A DNA stretch of 64,000 nt from RPRB01 sp035519675 (GTDB taxonomy: Bacteria; Myxococcota; Myxococcia; Myxococcales; Myxococcaceae), in contig DATIWB010000026.1 in NCBI GenBank assembly GCA_035519675.1, positions 22,999-86,998 on the forward strand, written 5' to 3'. Made by a program: the position numbers and the translations under genes. This document shows, one piece after another, positions 1 through 6,875 of this stretch (its first letter is position 1; every line of letters starts with the position of its first letter). The notes below the pieces were generated by a model. The model saw nothing but the letters and a program-made list of their open reading frames with translations, had not been told where the DNA came from and ran no database searches.

Positions 1-458
1 TGGTGTTCATCACCGACATCCACGCTCTGGGGCTGAAGACCGCCAACGGCCTTCAGCTGACCTCCGCCTTCTACTGGGACCGCGACGAGAGGACCCGTGC
101 CTTCTCCAAGAAGTTCGCCGCCCGCATGAACGGGAAGATGCCCTCCATGGTCCAGGCCGGCGTCTACGCCGGAGTGCTGCATTACTTGAAAGCGGTGCAG
201 GCCCTGAAGTCCGACCAGGACGGCAAGGCGGTGGTGGCCAAGATGAAGGCTCTCCCCACCGACGACCCGGCGTTCGGCAAGGGCACCATCCGCGCCGACG
301 GCCGGAAGATCCACCCCATGTACCTCTACGAGGTGAAGAAGCCGGCCGAGTCCAAGGGGCCGTGGGACTACTACAAGCTGGTCCGGGAGATCCCCTCCGC
401 CGAGGCCTTCCGTCCGCTGGACCAGGGCGAGTGCCCGCTGGTCGCCGCCAAGAAATGA
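1..458 (+). CDS. branched-chain amino acid-type ABC transporter substrate-binding protein, C-terminal part
   Basis: The gene is cut by the left window edge; the last 151 or so residues are visible. The fragment contains the end of a periplasmic-binding fold typical of LivK-like (type I) binding proteins, with the segment around 'TAFYWDRDERTRAF'-like residues and the late 'GKGTIRADGRKIHPMYLYEVK' region that family members carry near their C terminus. It stops 19 bases before livH, so it is the solute receptor of the livHM permease that follows. The signal peptide and start lie outside the window. The ligand (leucine-type amino acid, amide, urea or aromatic acid) cannot be told from this part. 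Confidence 0.85.
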   Translation, partial: VFITDIHALGLKTANGLQLTSAFYWDRDERTRAFSKKFAARMNGKMPSMVQAGVYAGVLHYLKAVQALKSDQDGKAVVAKMKALPTDDPAFGKGTIRADGRKIHPMYLYEVKKPAESKGPWDYYKLVREIPSAEAFRPLDQGECPLVAAKK

Positions 459-477
459 GGCGCTCTCCGCCCGGCCA

Positions 478-1365
478 ATGAACACCTTCCTCGGGGTTCC
501 GATCCAGGCGCTCTTCAGCCAGCTCCTGGTCGGGCTGATCAACGGCTCCTTCTATGCGCTGCTCAGCCTCGGCCTGGCGGTCATCTTCGGGCTGCTGAAC
601 GTCATCAACTTCTGCCACGGCGCCCTGTACATGCTCGGGGCGCTGGTGGCGTGGCTGTTGCTGGAACACCTGGGCATCGGCTACTGGCCGGCGCTGATCA
701 TCTCCCCGATCGTGGTGGGCCTCTTCGGGATGCTCATCGAGCGGACGATGATCAAGCGCATCGCCAGCCTGGATCCGCTCTACGGGCTGCTGCTGACTTT
801 TGGCCTGGCGCTGATCATCCAGGGCGTGGCCCGCAACTACTTCGGGGTCTCGGGCGAGCCGTACGACATCCCGCCACAGCTCACCGGGGGGAAGAACCTG
901 GGCTTCATGTTCCTCCCCAACTACCGGGCCTGGGTGGTCCTGGTGTCGGTGCTGCTCTGCGCGCTGACCTGGTTCATCACCGAGCGGACCCGGATGGGGT
1001 CGTATCTCCGAGCGGCCACCGAGAACCCGATGCTGGTCCAGGCATTCGGAATCAACGTGCCGCGGCTGATCACCGTCACCTACGGCCTGGGGGTGGCGCT
1101 GGCCGCTCTGGCCGGGGTGATGGCTGCCCCCATCTACCGGGTGAATCCGCTCATGGGCGCCGACCTGATCATCGTGGTCTTCGCGGTGGTGGTCATCGGC
1201 GGGATGGGGTCGATCCTCGGGTCGATCGTCACCGGCTTCGGGCTGGGGGTCATCGAGGGGCTGACCAAGGTGTACTACCCGGAGGCCTCGAACACGGTGG
1301 TGTTCGTGATCATGGCCCTCGTGCTGCTGGTGAAGCCCGCCGGTCTCTTCGGGAGGACCACGTGA
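478..1365 (+). CDS. livH: branched-chain amino acid ABC transporter permease LivH
   Basis: Inner-membrane permease of a HAAT-family ABC importer. The 295-residue protein starts with the family's amphipathic 'QLLVGLINGSFYALLSLGLA' type region, continues 'IFGLLNVINFCHGALYMLGA', and has about eight hydrophobic segments. The C-terminal 'VVIGGMGSILGSIVTGFGLGV' stretch is the EAA-like loop contacting the ATPases. Length is usual for LivH. Its stop overlaps the GTG start of livM, so the two are translationally coupled. The two ATPase genes livG and livF are not downstream and are probably upstream of the window. Confidence 0.93.
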   Translation: MNTFLGVPIQALFSQLLVGLINGSFYALLSLGLAVIFGLLNVINFCHGALYMLGALVAWLLLEHLGIGYWPALIISPIVVGLFGMLIERTMIKRIASLDPLYGLLLTFGLALIIQGVARNYFGVSGEPYDIPPQLTGGKNLGFMFLPNYRAWVVLVSVLLCALTWFITERTRMGSYLRAATENPMLVQAFGINVPRLITVTYGLGVALAALAGVMAAPIYRVNPLMGADLIIVVFAVVVIGGMGSILGSIVTGFGLGVIEGLTKVYYPEASNTVVFVIMALVLLVKPAGLFGRTT

Positions 1366-2354
1366 ACGCGCACGGGGCGACCGGGGCCGAGACGAGCGCC
1401 GGCATCCGCGACCGTGCCAAGGCGAGGGACGAGGCGCGCTCCCTGCGCATCCCGATGGCGATCCTGATCTTGCTCGCCCTGGGGGCGCCGTTCGTCGTCT
1501 ATCCGGTGTTCCTGATGAAGATGCTGTGCTGGGCGCTCTTCGCCTGCGCCTTCAACCTCCTCATCGGGTACGTGGGCCTGCTCTCCTTCGGGCACGCGTT
1601 GTTCTTCGGGGGCGCGGGGTACCTGGCGGCCCATGCGGCGAAGGTCTGGGGGCTCCCCTTCGAGCTGGCGGTGCTCACCGGGACGGCGACCGGGGCGCTG
1701 CTCGGTCTGGCAGTGGGCTGGCTGGCCATCCGCCGCCAGGGGATCTACTTCGCGATGATCACCCTGGCGCTGGCGCAGATGTTCTACTTCTTCTGCCTCC
1801 GGGCCCCGTTCACCGGCGGAGAGGACGGCATCCAGGCGGTGCCGCGGGGGAAGCTGCTCGGTCTGCTGTCGCTGGAGAACGACCTGACGATGTACTTCGT
1901 CGTCCTGGCGATCTTCCTCTTCGGCTTCTTCTTCATCTTCCGGGTGGTCCATTCGCCCTTCGGGCAGGTGCTGAAGGCGGTACGGGAGAACGAGCCCCGG
2001 GCGGTGTCGCTCGGCTACAAGTCCGACCAGTACAAGCTGATCGCCTTCGTGCTCTCGGCGGCGCTCTCCGGGCTGGCCGGGGGCACCAAGTCCATCGTCT
2101 TCCACCTCGCCTCGCTGACCGACGTCCACTGGGGAACCTCGGGCGAGGTGATCCTCATGGTGCTGCTCGGTGGCCTGGGGACGGTGTTCGGCCCCATCGT
2201 CGGCGCGGTGGTGATCGTCTGCGTGGAGAGCTACCTCGCCCAGCTCGGCGGCTGGGTGACGGTGGTGCAGGGTACGCTGTTCGTGGTCTGCGTGCTGGCG
2301 TTCCGCCGCGGCATCATCGGCGAGCTGTCGCGGGTGCTGCACCGGCCGCTCTGA
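1362..2354 (+). CDS. livM: branched-chain amino acid ABC transporter permease LivM
   Basis: Second transmembrane permease of the importer, partner of LivH. I chose the GTG at 1362 because it overlaps the livH stop (GTGA) and gives a 330-residue protein of normal LivM length; the reading frame stays open further upstream but there it only shadows livH. The family signature 'FNLLIGYVGLLSFGHALFFG' is present near residues 60-80, and 'GLAGGTKSIVFHLASL' plus 'VILMVLLGGLGTVFGPIVGA' form the C-terminal ATPase-contact region. A basic, soluble N-terminal stretch of about 30 residues precedes the first helix. This is the last gene of the operon. Confidence 0.92.
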   Translation: MNAHGATGAETSAGIRDRAKARDEARSLRIPMAILILLALGAPFVVYPVFLMKMLCWALFACAFNLLIGYVGLLSFGHALFFGGAGYLAAHAAKVWGLPFELAVLTGTATGALLGLAVGWLAIRRQGIYFAMITLALAQMFYFFCLRAPFTGGEDGIQAVPRGKLLGLLSLENDLTMYFVVLAIFLFGFFFIFRVVHSPFGQVLKAVRENEPRAVSLGYKSDQYKLIAFVLSAALSGLAGGTKSIVFHLASLTDVHWGTSGEVILMVLLGGLGTVFGPIVGAVVIVCVESYLAQLGGWVTVVQGTLFVVCVLAFRRGIIGELSRVLHRPL

Positions 2355-2594
2355 CGCCTGCTCCCCGGTTCCCCCCCACCGACCTGCTTCTGCCGACACG
2401 ACCTCCGGAAGGGTGCCTCACCGCGCGTGCGGTTGCCGGCACGGCGACATCCTCGGGCGGATGCAGCCTGCGACGTCACACGACGGTGTTGAGCCTGCGC
2501 TCAACCCGGGCACTTGCACCAGGCACCGGCCCTGCAGCCCCCCCCCGCACGACGGCGACCGGATTGGAACGGCGCCCTTGCCGGAGGAGCAGCG
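2355..2594. other. intergenic region after livM with a small hairpin
   Basis: This 240-base stretch between livM and the first small-peptide gene holds no convincing gene. A perfect 6-bp hairpin (GTTGAG/CTCAAC around 2488-2505, 6-nt loop) may end livM transcription, but no T-run follows it. A run of nine or more C residues near 2538 precedes the peptide gene. No promoter stands out. Confidence 0.4.
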
Positions 2595-2828
2595 ATGGAG
2601 AACGAGAGTGAAGGGTGGAGGTGGGTGCGGAACGTGTTCGTGGCGTTCGTGTGCGTGACGGGGCTCGTCACCCTGGCGACGGCGGGCGTTCACCCCGCGC
2701 GGCCGTCGGAGGCGAGCTCTTTCTCGACCGGGTGGGTGCCTCCCGCGATGCACGAGGCAGCGGCGGGAGGCGACGTCGGGCCGGGCTCGGACGAAGCGCT
2801 GCTGGTGACCTCTCCCTGGGGCGAGTAG
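2595..2828 (+). CDS. small secreted or single-pass peptide, paralogue 1 (unknown function)
   Basis: A 77-residue protein I cannot assign to a known family. ATG at 2595 is preceded by a good GGAGGAGC ribosome site. It has a charged N terminus, one hydrophobic segment (about residues 11-31, starting 'VRNVFVAFVCVTGL'), then a polar tail ending with 'DVGPGSDEALLVTSP'. The gene at 4021 shares the N-terminal layout (E/D-R-W...VR...F/V-C-V-x-G-L) and nearly the same C-terminal motif, and the gene at 5000 shares the N-terminal half. The segment could be a signal peptide or a membrane anchor. It sits alone between livM and a convergent ornithine-cyclodeaminase gene. Confidence 0.6.
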   Translation: MENESEGWRWVRNVFVAFVCVTGLVTLATAGVHPARPSEASSFSTGWVPPAMHEAAAGGDVGPGSDEALLVTSPWGE

Positions 2829-2855
2829 ACGCCCGCGGGCGGCGCGCCGGAGCGC

Positions 2856-3830
2856 TCACAGAGGGAGCAGTGTCCCCAGTCCTGCCTCCCGGGCGCGCCG
2901 GACCACCACCGACGCCGCGGCCACGTCCGCGAGCGCGAGCCCGAGGTTGCAGGCCATCGTCCGCTGGGCATCGGTGCTCCGCCCCACCCTGCGCCCGGTG
3001 ACCAGCTCGGCGAGGTCGGCGTGCACGGGCGGAAGCCGGGCCACCGGTCCCGATTTCCGCGCCGCCTCGAGCTGCGCCCGGTCGTCGGTGCAGACGAGGT
3101 CCAGCTCCCGGAGCGCCCCGACGCTCCACGGGCTCGCGTAGTCGATGCTGCAGCCGAAGGCTCCCGGCGCGAGCCATCCGGCGCCGATGGGTGGATTGGC
3201 CAGCGAGGCGATGGCCCCGGCGGTGAGGACCACCTCCATGCCCTCTACCACCTCCTGCACCGAGGCATGCGCGCTGGCCTGGAGGCCGTGCTCTCGCGTG
3301 ACCTCGGCGGCGAACGCGGCCGCCCGCTCCGGGTGACGGTCGAAGGCCTTCACCTGCTCGAGGGGCAGGACACGACGCAGCGCCTCCACGTGCGCCCGCG
3401 CCTGGAGCCCGCAGCCCAGCACCCCGAGGCTCCGCGCCTTCGGCCGGGCGAGGAACCGTGCGGAGAGCGCCGAGCACGCCGCCGTGCGCCGCACGGTGAG
3501 CCAGCGGCCGTCCATGACCGCCAGGGGCCGACCGTCGTCCGGGTCGCTCAGCAGCAGCAGCGCGGAGATGCTCGGCTGGCCACGGCTCCGGTTCCCCGGG
3601 AAGGAGCCCACCCACTTCACCGCCGCGACGGATGCGCCCGGCCACAGGGCCGGCATGGCGTGGAAGAAGGAGCCCGCCGACGGCTGCACGCCGATCTTCG
3701 CCGGCGCCTGCGCCCGGCCTTCTCCCAGGTCACGGAAGGCGGTCTCGAGGGCGTGGATGAGCTCGGGCATCGGCAGCCCTGCGGCGCGCACGTCCGCCTC
3801 CGCGAGGTACAAGAGCCGGTTCTCCGACAT
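2856..3830 (-). CDS. ornithine cyclodeaminase / mu-crystallin family protein
   Basis: NAD(P)-dependent enzyme of the ornithine cyclodeaminase, alanine dehydrogenase (Ala-DH) and ketimine reductase family, 324 residues. The start at 3830 gives an N terminus 'MSENRLLYLAEADV' as in the family and has AAGGAGTG upstream; the frame is open for 16 more codons. Visible family features are the substrate-side 'KWVGSFPGN' around residue 72, the conserved 'RRTAACSALSARFLA', and the glycine-rich dinucleotide motif 'GVLGCGLQARAH' at about 136-146. The family covers several reactions (ornithine to proline, reversible alanine deamination, 2-aminobenzoate or opine-type chemistry), and nothing nearby fixes the substrate. 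It lies inside the patch of duplicated small-peptide units. Confidence 0.85.
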   Translation of the reverse strand: MSENRLLYLAEADVRAAGLPMPELIHALETAFRDLGEGRAQAPAKIGVQPSAGSFFHAMPALWPGASVAAVKWVGSFPGNRSRGQPSISALLLLSDPDDGRPLAVMDGRWLTVRRTAACSALSARFLARPKARSLGVLGCGLQARAHVEALRRVLPLEQVKAFDRHPERAAAFAAEVTREHGLQASAHASVQEVVEGMEVVLTAGAIASLANPPIGAGWLAPGAFGCSIDYASPWSVGALRELDLVCTDDRAQLEAARKSGPVARLPPVHADLAELVTGRRVGRSTDAQRTMACNLGLALADVAAASVVVRRAREAGLGTLLPL

Positions 3831-4020
3831 CGGCCACTCCTTGAGCCAAGCCCGGCGGACATGTTGCCTCGCCGGCAACAGCCGGAGGCCCCTGTAGAGC
3901 CACGCGCGACCAAAGCGGAGTGGAAATCTTGTGATTCCAGCCCGTTAGGCCCGGCACCGCGGCTGCACCTGTCTGGGTCCGTCGGCCGCCAGGGGCAACG
4001 GCGGCACGGAGGAGCAGGCC

Positions 4021-4269
4021 ATGATGACCGAGATCGAGCGGACCGAGAACAGCAGCTGGATGCGGGTGCGGAGCGTGGCGGCGGGCTTCCTCTGCGTGAT
4101 GGGGCTCCCGATCGCTCTGGCGCTGGCGGACGTGCAGCCCGCCGAGACCGCCGTGGCCCCCTCCATCACCGAGTCGGTGCCCGGCTCGGTGCACGTTGCC
4201 CAGGCCGGTCTGGACGTCGGGCCGGGCGCGGACGAGGCCCTCCTGGCGATGTCGCCGTCGAGCCGCTGA
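4021..4269 (+). CDS. small secreted or single-pass peptide, paralogue 2 (unknown function)
   Basis: An 82-residue protein, paralogue of the peptide at 2595. ATGATG start with GGAGGAGCAGGCC just upstream. Layout: polar N terminus 'MMTEIERTENSSWMRVRS', a hydrophobic segment ('AAGFLCVMGLPIALALA') ending in an Ala-rich site suitable for signal peptidase, then a polar tail ending 'DVGPGADEALLAMSP'. The last motif differs from paralogue 1 at only a few residues, while the middle of the tail is not conserved. A strong hairpin follows at 4298-4329, then a decayed kinase-tail fragment. Function unknown. Confidence 0.6.
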   Translation: MMTEIERTENSSWMRVRSVAAGFLCVMGLPIALALADVQPAETAVAPSITESVPGSVHVAQAGLDVGPGADEALLAMSPSSR

Positions 4270-4297
4270 GGCTTCGCCACCCGGGAATCCAGCACGC

Positions 4298-4329
4298 GGG
4301 GCCACGGACACGGGTGTGTCGGTGGCCCC
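4298..4329 (+). terminator. strong GC hairpin after small-peptide gene 2
   Basis: GGGGCCAC pairs perfectly with GTGGCCCC, and inside it GACAC pairs with GTGTC around a 4-nt loop, giving a 13-bp two-part stem. It begins 28 bases after the stop of the peptide gene at 4021. There is no T-run, so intrinsic termination is only a guess; it could equally protect the 3' end. Confidence 0.45.
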
Positions 4330-4404
4330 GCTCCCGTTGCGGGCCAGGCCGCGAGAACGGGCCCGAGGAGTTCCACGCTCGGCCCTCCGGCAGCCCCGAG
4401 GCCC

Positions 4405-4832
4405 AGTCGCTCGGGCCAGCTGTCCGACGTGCCGCTGCCGTCCCGGCAGATCATCTACGTCTCGCCGGACGGCCGGACCGCCGCCGCGCTGGATCCGGTG
4501 ATGCAGCCTCTGCTCGTCTCGCTCGAGGACAGAAAGCCGCTGACGGTCCCGGGGCTCGCCCTGGACGCCATCCCCCGCGGGTGGGCCCGCGACGGCCAGC
4601 CCTGGTTCACCTGTGGCGGGACCGCGCCGGTCCGCTGGCCCGGCTCCTCCGGATCGACGTCCAGCGCGGCCAGGTCAACGAGGAGCGGAGCCTCGGGCCT
4701 GGCGAGCCCACCAGCTGGCTGGGCACCGCCCAGGTGGTCCTCTCACCGGACGGCCAGGAGGCGGCGCTGATGTTCGGCCGAACCCTCGGGCACCTTGACG
4801 TGCTGCGGGATCTTCCGGCGGCGCAGCGCTGA
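4405..4832 (+). pseudogene. decayed C-terminal tail of a WD40/PD40-type Ser/Thr protein kinase
   Basis: Two reading frames together spell a coherent protein end. Frame 1 gives 'SRQIIYVSPDGRTAAALDP' then a 'VPGL...IPRGWARDGQPWF' stretch; near 4635-4645 it breaks and another frame continues with 'LARLLRIDVQRGQVNEE' through 'VVLSPDGQEAALMFGRTLGH' to a stop at 4832. The layout (SPDGR, WSxDG-like, R-L-D-x-x-x-G, L-x-PDG, R-x-L-x-x-L) is that of the last 110-140 residues of bacterial eukaryotic-like kinases with C-terminal TolB/WD40 repeats. There is no kinase domain and no start, so I read it as a remnant with at least one frameshift. Confidence 0.55.
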
Positions 4833-4999
4833 GCGCTTGCCTGACACGCAACAAAGGCTCGGCTCGGGGTGGACGTGGAGGTCACACCGCCCGGGCCGAC
4901 TCCTCCGTATTTTCACGAACGTGGATCCGGCATGGCGGCTGCAACGTCCGAGGGTGCATGGGCGACAGGAACTGCCTGTTCAGAAAGGAGGAAGTGGCC

Positions 5000-5152
5000 A
5001 TGATGATCCAGATCGACCGGACCGAGTTCCGCAGCTGGGCGCGGGTGCGGTGCGCCGTGGCGTGCTTCCTCTGCCTGATGGGCTTCCCGTTCCTCTTCCT
5101 GGTCCTCGGGAATCTGCTGCCAGCTGACATGGTGGGGGTTCCCCGAGTCTGA
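5000..5152 (+). CDS. small single-pass peptide, paralogue 3, short form (unknown function)
   Basis: A 50-residue protein beginning 'MMIQIDRTEFRSWARVRC', clearly the same N-terminal half as the gene at 4021 (MMTEIERTENSSWMRVRS). The ATG at 5000 has AGGAGGAAGTGGCC upstream, better than the alternative ATG at 4958. The hydrophobic segment is longer and more membrane-like ('FLCLMGFPFLFLVLGNLL'). It ends soon after, at 'PADMVGVPRV', so the conserved DVGPG-type C-terminal motif of the other two copies is missing. It may be a truncated copy. An extended inverted repeat (5151-5157 with 5194-5200, and 5163-5168 with 5187-5192) starts at its stop codon. Confidence 0.5.
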   Translation: MMIQIDRTEFRSWARVRCAVACFLCLMGFPFLFLVLGNLLPADMVGVPRV

Positions 5153-5204
5153 GCGAGGCGGGTGGTCGTCCTCCAAGGCGGCCATCCGACCAGCTCGCTC
5201 GCGT

Positions 5205-5295
5205 GCGCCCGCGGTGGTCTCGGCGGACGGCCAGGAGGTGGCGCCGCCGTTCGGCCCCTCGGCCACCTCCACCTGCCTGCGCCTCCTCCGACGGC
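5205..5295 (+). pseudogene. second, shorter kinase-tail remnant
   Basis: The segment translates as 'VVSADGQEVAPPFGPSATST' and is similar in DNA as well as in protein to the last part of the remnant ending at 4832 ('VVLSPDGQEAALMFGRTLGH'); both share the string GGACGGCCAGGAGG followed by a GGCGC. It lies 50-60 bases after the third small-peptide gene, just as the larger remnant follows the second. I read it as a leftover of a duplicated peptide-plus-kinase-tail unit. Confidence 0.45.
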
Positions 5296-5412
5296 CCCGC
5301 GCTGAAGGAAAGCGCGCAAGGGCTGCGCGTGTCGCCGCGTCAGGCATCGAGAATCACGAGATCTGCTGCATGGAACGCCCCTTGCTCTCTGGCGGGCGAG
5401 CGGAGGTGTGCC

Positions 5413-6840
5413 ATGGCGCGTCCACTCTTCCTTGCCCTCGCTGCCCTGGAGTTCGCGCTGCTCTCCTGCGGAGGCGGTGGGAATGGGAACCAGGGCTCGA
5501 GGAGCGTCGTCCTCACCGGAACGGTCACTGGAACCAGCGTCGCGGCCTACGACGAGACCGGGGGGCGCACCTTGGCCGTGGCCACCGGCAGCACCGTCCC
5601 GAAGAGCTTCTCGCTCACCCTCACCACGGGCCACATCTACGCTCTCTTCCTCTTGGAGAACGAGGGGAGCGCGAACCAGCGCGTCTATCCGCTCTTCGCC
5701 GACGCCTCGGCGACCATCAACCTCCTGAAGCTCAGCGAGCCCGGAACGATCGACCTCGGATTCGTCGACACCAGCTCGGGAAACGCACTTCCTTCGAAGA
5801 ACCCTCTCTACGCCAATGGGGTCTCGGCGGCTGGCCGCTCCAGCACCATCCCTGCGGACCTGGCAGCGGGGAGCATCGTCTTTGGCTCGGCGGACCTCAC
5901 CGGCCGGTGGGCCCTGCACGCCATCGCGGTGACGCCGGCGACGGTGGAGTGGCTCCGGGCGACGGTCGACGTCGCGTCGGACGGGATGGCGTCGTTCGTG
6001 GCCGTGGAGGCCAGCGTTCCCCTCGGGTATCCACCCGCGGTGCTGCTGACTCTGACCCCGGGGGGAATGCTCCAGATGGCGCAGAGCGACTTCCTGGGGG
6101 CGATGGGGAGCCGCAAGGACCTGGTGGCGTGGACCGCGACCTTCGACCCCCTGGGCCAGACGCTCGGGGTCCTGGTGAGGCAATCGAGCGGACGGACCGG
6201 GAGCGAGCTGGTCGGCGTCTTCGACTTCCACCGGTTCAAGGGCATCGGGAGCGCCGAGAGCACGGGCGGACGGGGGAGCTGGGCCCGGGGCAGGCTGACC
6301 ATCGACGCACAGCTCGGGCTGTCCGTCGTCTCCGGAACCTTCCAGACCAGCGACCCGGCGCACGACACCCCCGGGGGGCTCGACGGGGTGGCCGCGGTGT
6401 CCGGCGATGGGACAGTCACCCTCGGCGGCGACCCGTCATTCCGGGGGACGCTCTCACCGGACGGCAACGCGCTCGTGGCGACGACGACCGACGGCGCTGA
6501 GCACACCCTGCTCATCCTCCAGCGAGCTTCGTCGGGCGTCGCGGCCACCGCGCTCGACGGCACCTGGAGCCTCCGGCAACTCGAGTACCAGCCCGACACC
6601 ATCGCCGAGTGGACTCGTGGGAAGGCGACGGTGGCTGCGGGAGTCGCCACGCTGATCGAGCTCGCGCCCTCTTCGGGGAGCAGCGATCCGGTCCCGGTGA
6701 CGGTCAGCCCCGAGGGCGTGGTCACCATCAGCGGAGACACCGGCTTCCAGGGGACGCTCTCCGCTGGCGGGCGCTTGCTGGTCGGCACGACCAGTGTGGA
6801 CTCCGGCGCCACGACGCAGATGGTGGTGCTGGTGAAGTAG
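5413..6840 (+). CDS. lipoprotein with three related C-terminal repeats (unknown function)
   Basis: A 475-residue protein starting at the ATG 5413 with GGAGGTG upstream. The N terminus is a lipoprotein signal (LLSC, Cys19) followed by Gly/Asn-rich linker 'GGGGNGNQG'. Three weakly similar modules of about 90-100 residues follow, at roughly 157-255, 280-377 and 378-475. The last two share the pattern x-VTLGGDxxFRGTLSPDG / VTISGDTGFQGTLSAGG followed by L-V-x-T-T. Such beta-rich repeats occur in surface lipoproteins of high-GC deltaproteobacteria, but I cannot name the family. It is probably anchored in the outer membrane. It is convergent with pbpC, which starts its 3' end 36 bases away. Confidence 0.75.
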   Translation: MARPLFLALAALEFALLSCGGGGNGNQGSRSVVLTGTVTGTSVAAYDETGGRTLAVATGSTVPKSFSLTLTTGHIYALFLLENEGSANQRVYPLFADASATINLLKLSEPGTIDLGFVDTSSGNALPSKNPLYANGVSAAGRSSTIPADLAAGSIVFGSADLTGRWALHAIAVTPATVEWLRATVDVASDGMASFVAVEASVPLGYPPAVLLTLTPGGMLQMAQSDFLGAMGSRKDLVAWTATFDPLGQTLGVLVRQSSGRTGSELVGVFDFHRFKGIGSAESTGGRGSWARGRLTIDAQLGLSVVSGTFQTSDPAHDTPGGLDGVAAVSGDGTVTLGGDPSFRGTLSPDGNALVATTTDGAEHTLLILQRASSGVAATALDGTWSLRQLEYQPDTIAEWTRGKATVAAGVATLIELAPSSGSSDPVPVTVSPEGVVTISGDTGFQGTLSAGGRLLVGTTSVDSGATTQMVVLVK

Positions 6841-6875
6841 CGCACGGCGGGCAGCGGGCAAGGACCCGGGGGGGC

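Noticed and set aside
2413..2658. Short plus-strand frames just before the first small-peptide gene
   Set aside because: No ribosome site, no hydrophobic or domain pattern, and they conflict with the better-supported start at 2595.
3021..4832. A 603-codon plus-strand frame across the ornithine-cyclodeaminase gene
   Set aside because: Only its last 65 or so codons make sense, as part of the kinase-tail remnant; the rest is the shadow of the minus-strand gene.
4958..4999. Upstream ATG at 4958 as the start of the third small peptide
   Set aside because: The ATG at 5000 has a strong AGGAGG site and gives the N terminus shared with the paralogue at 4021.
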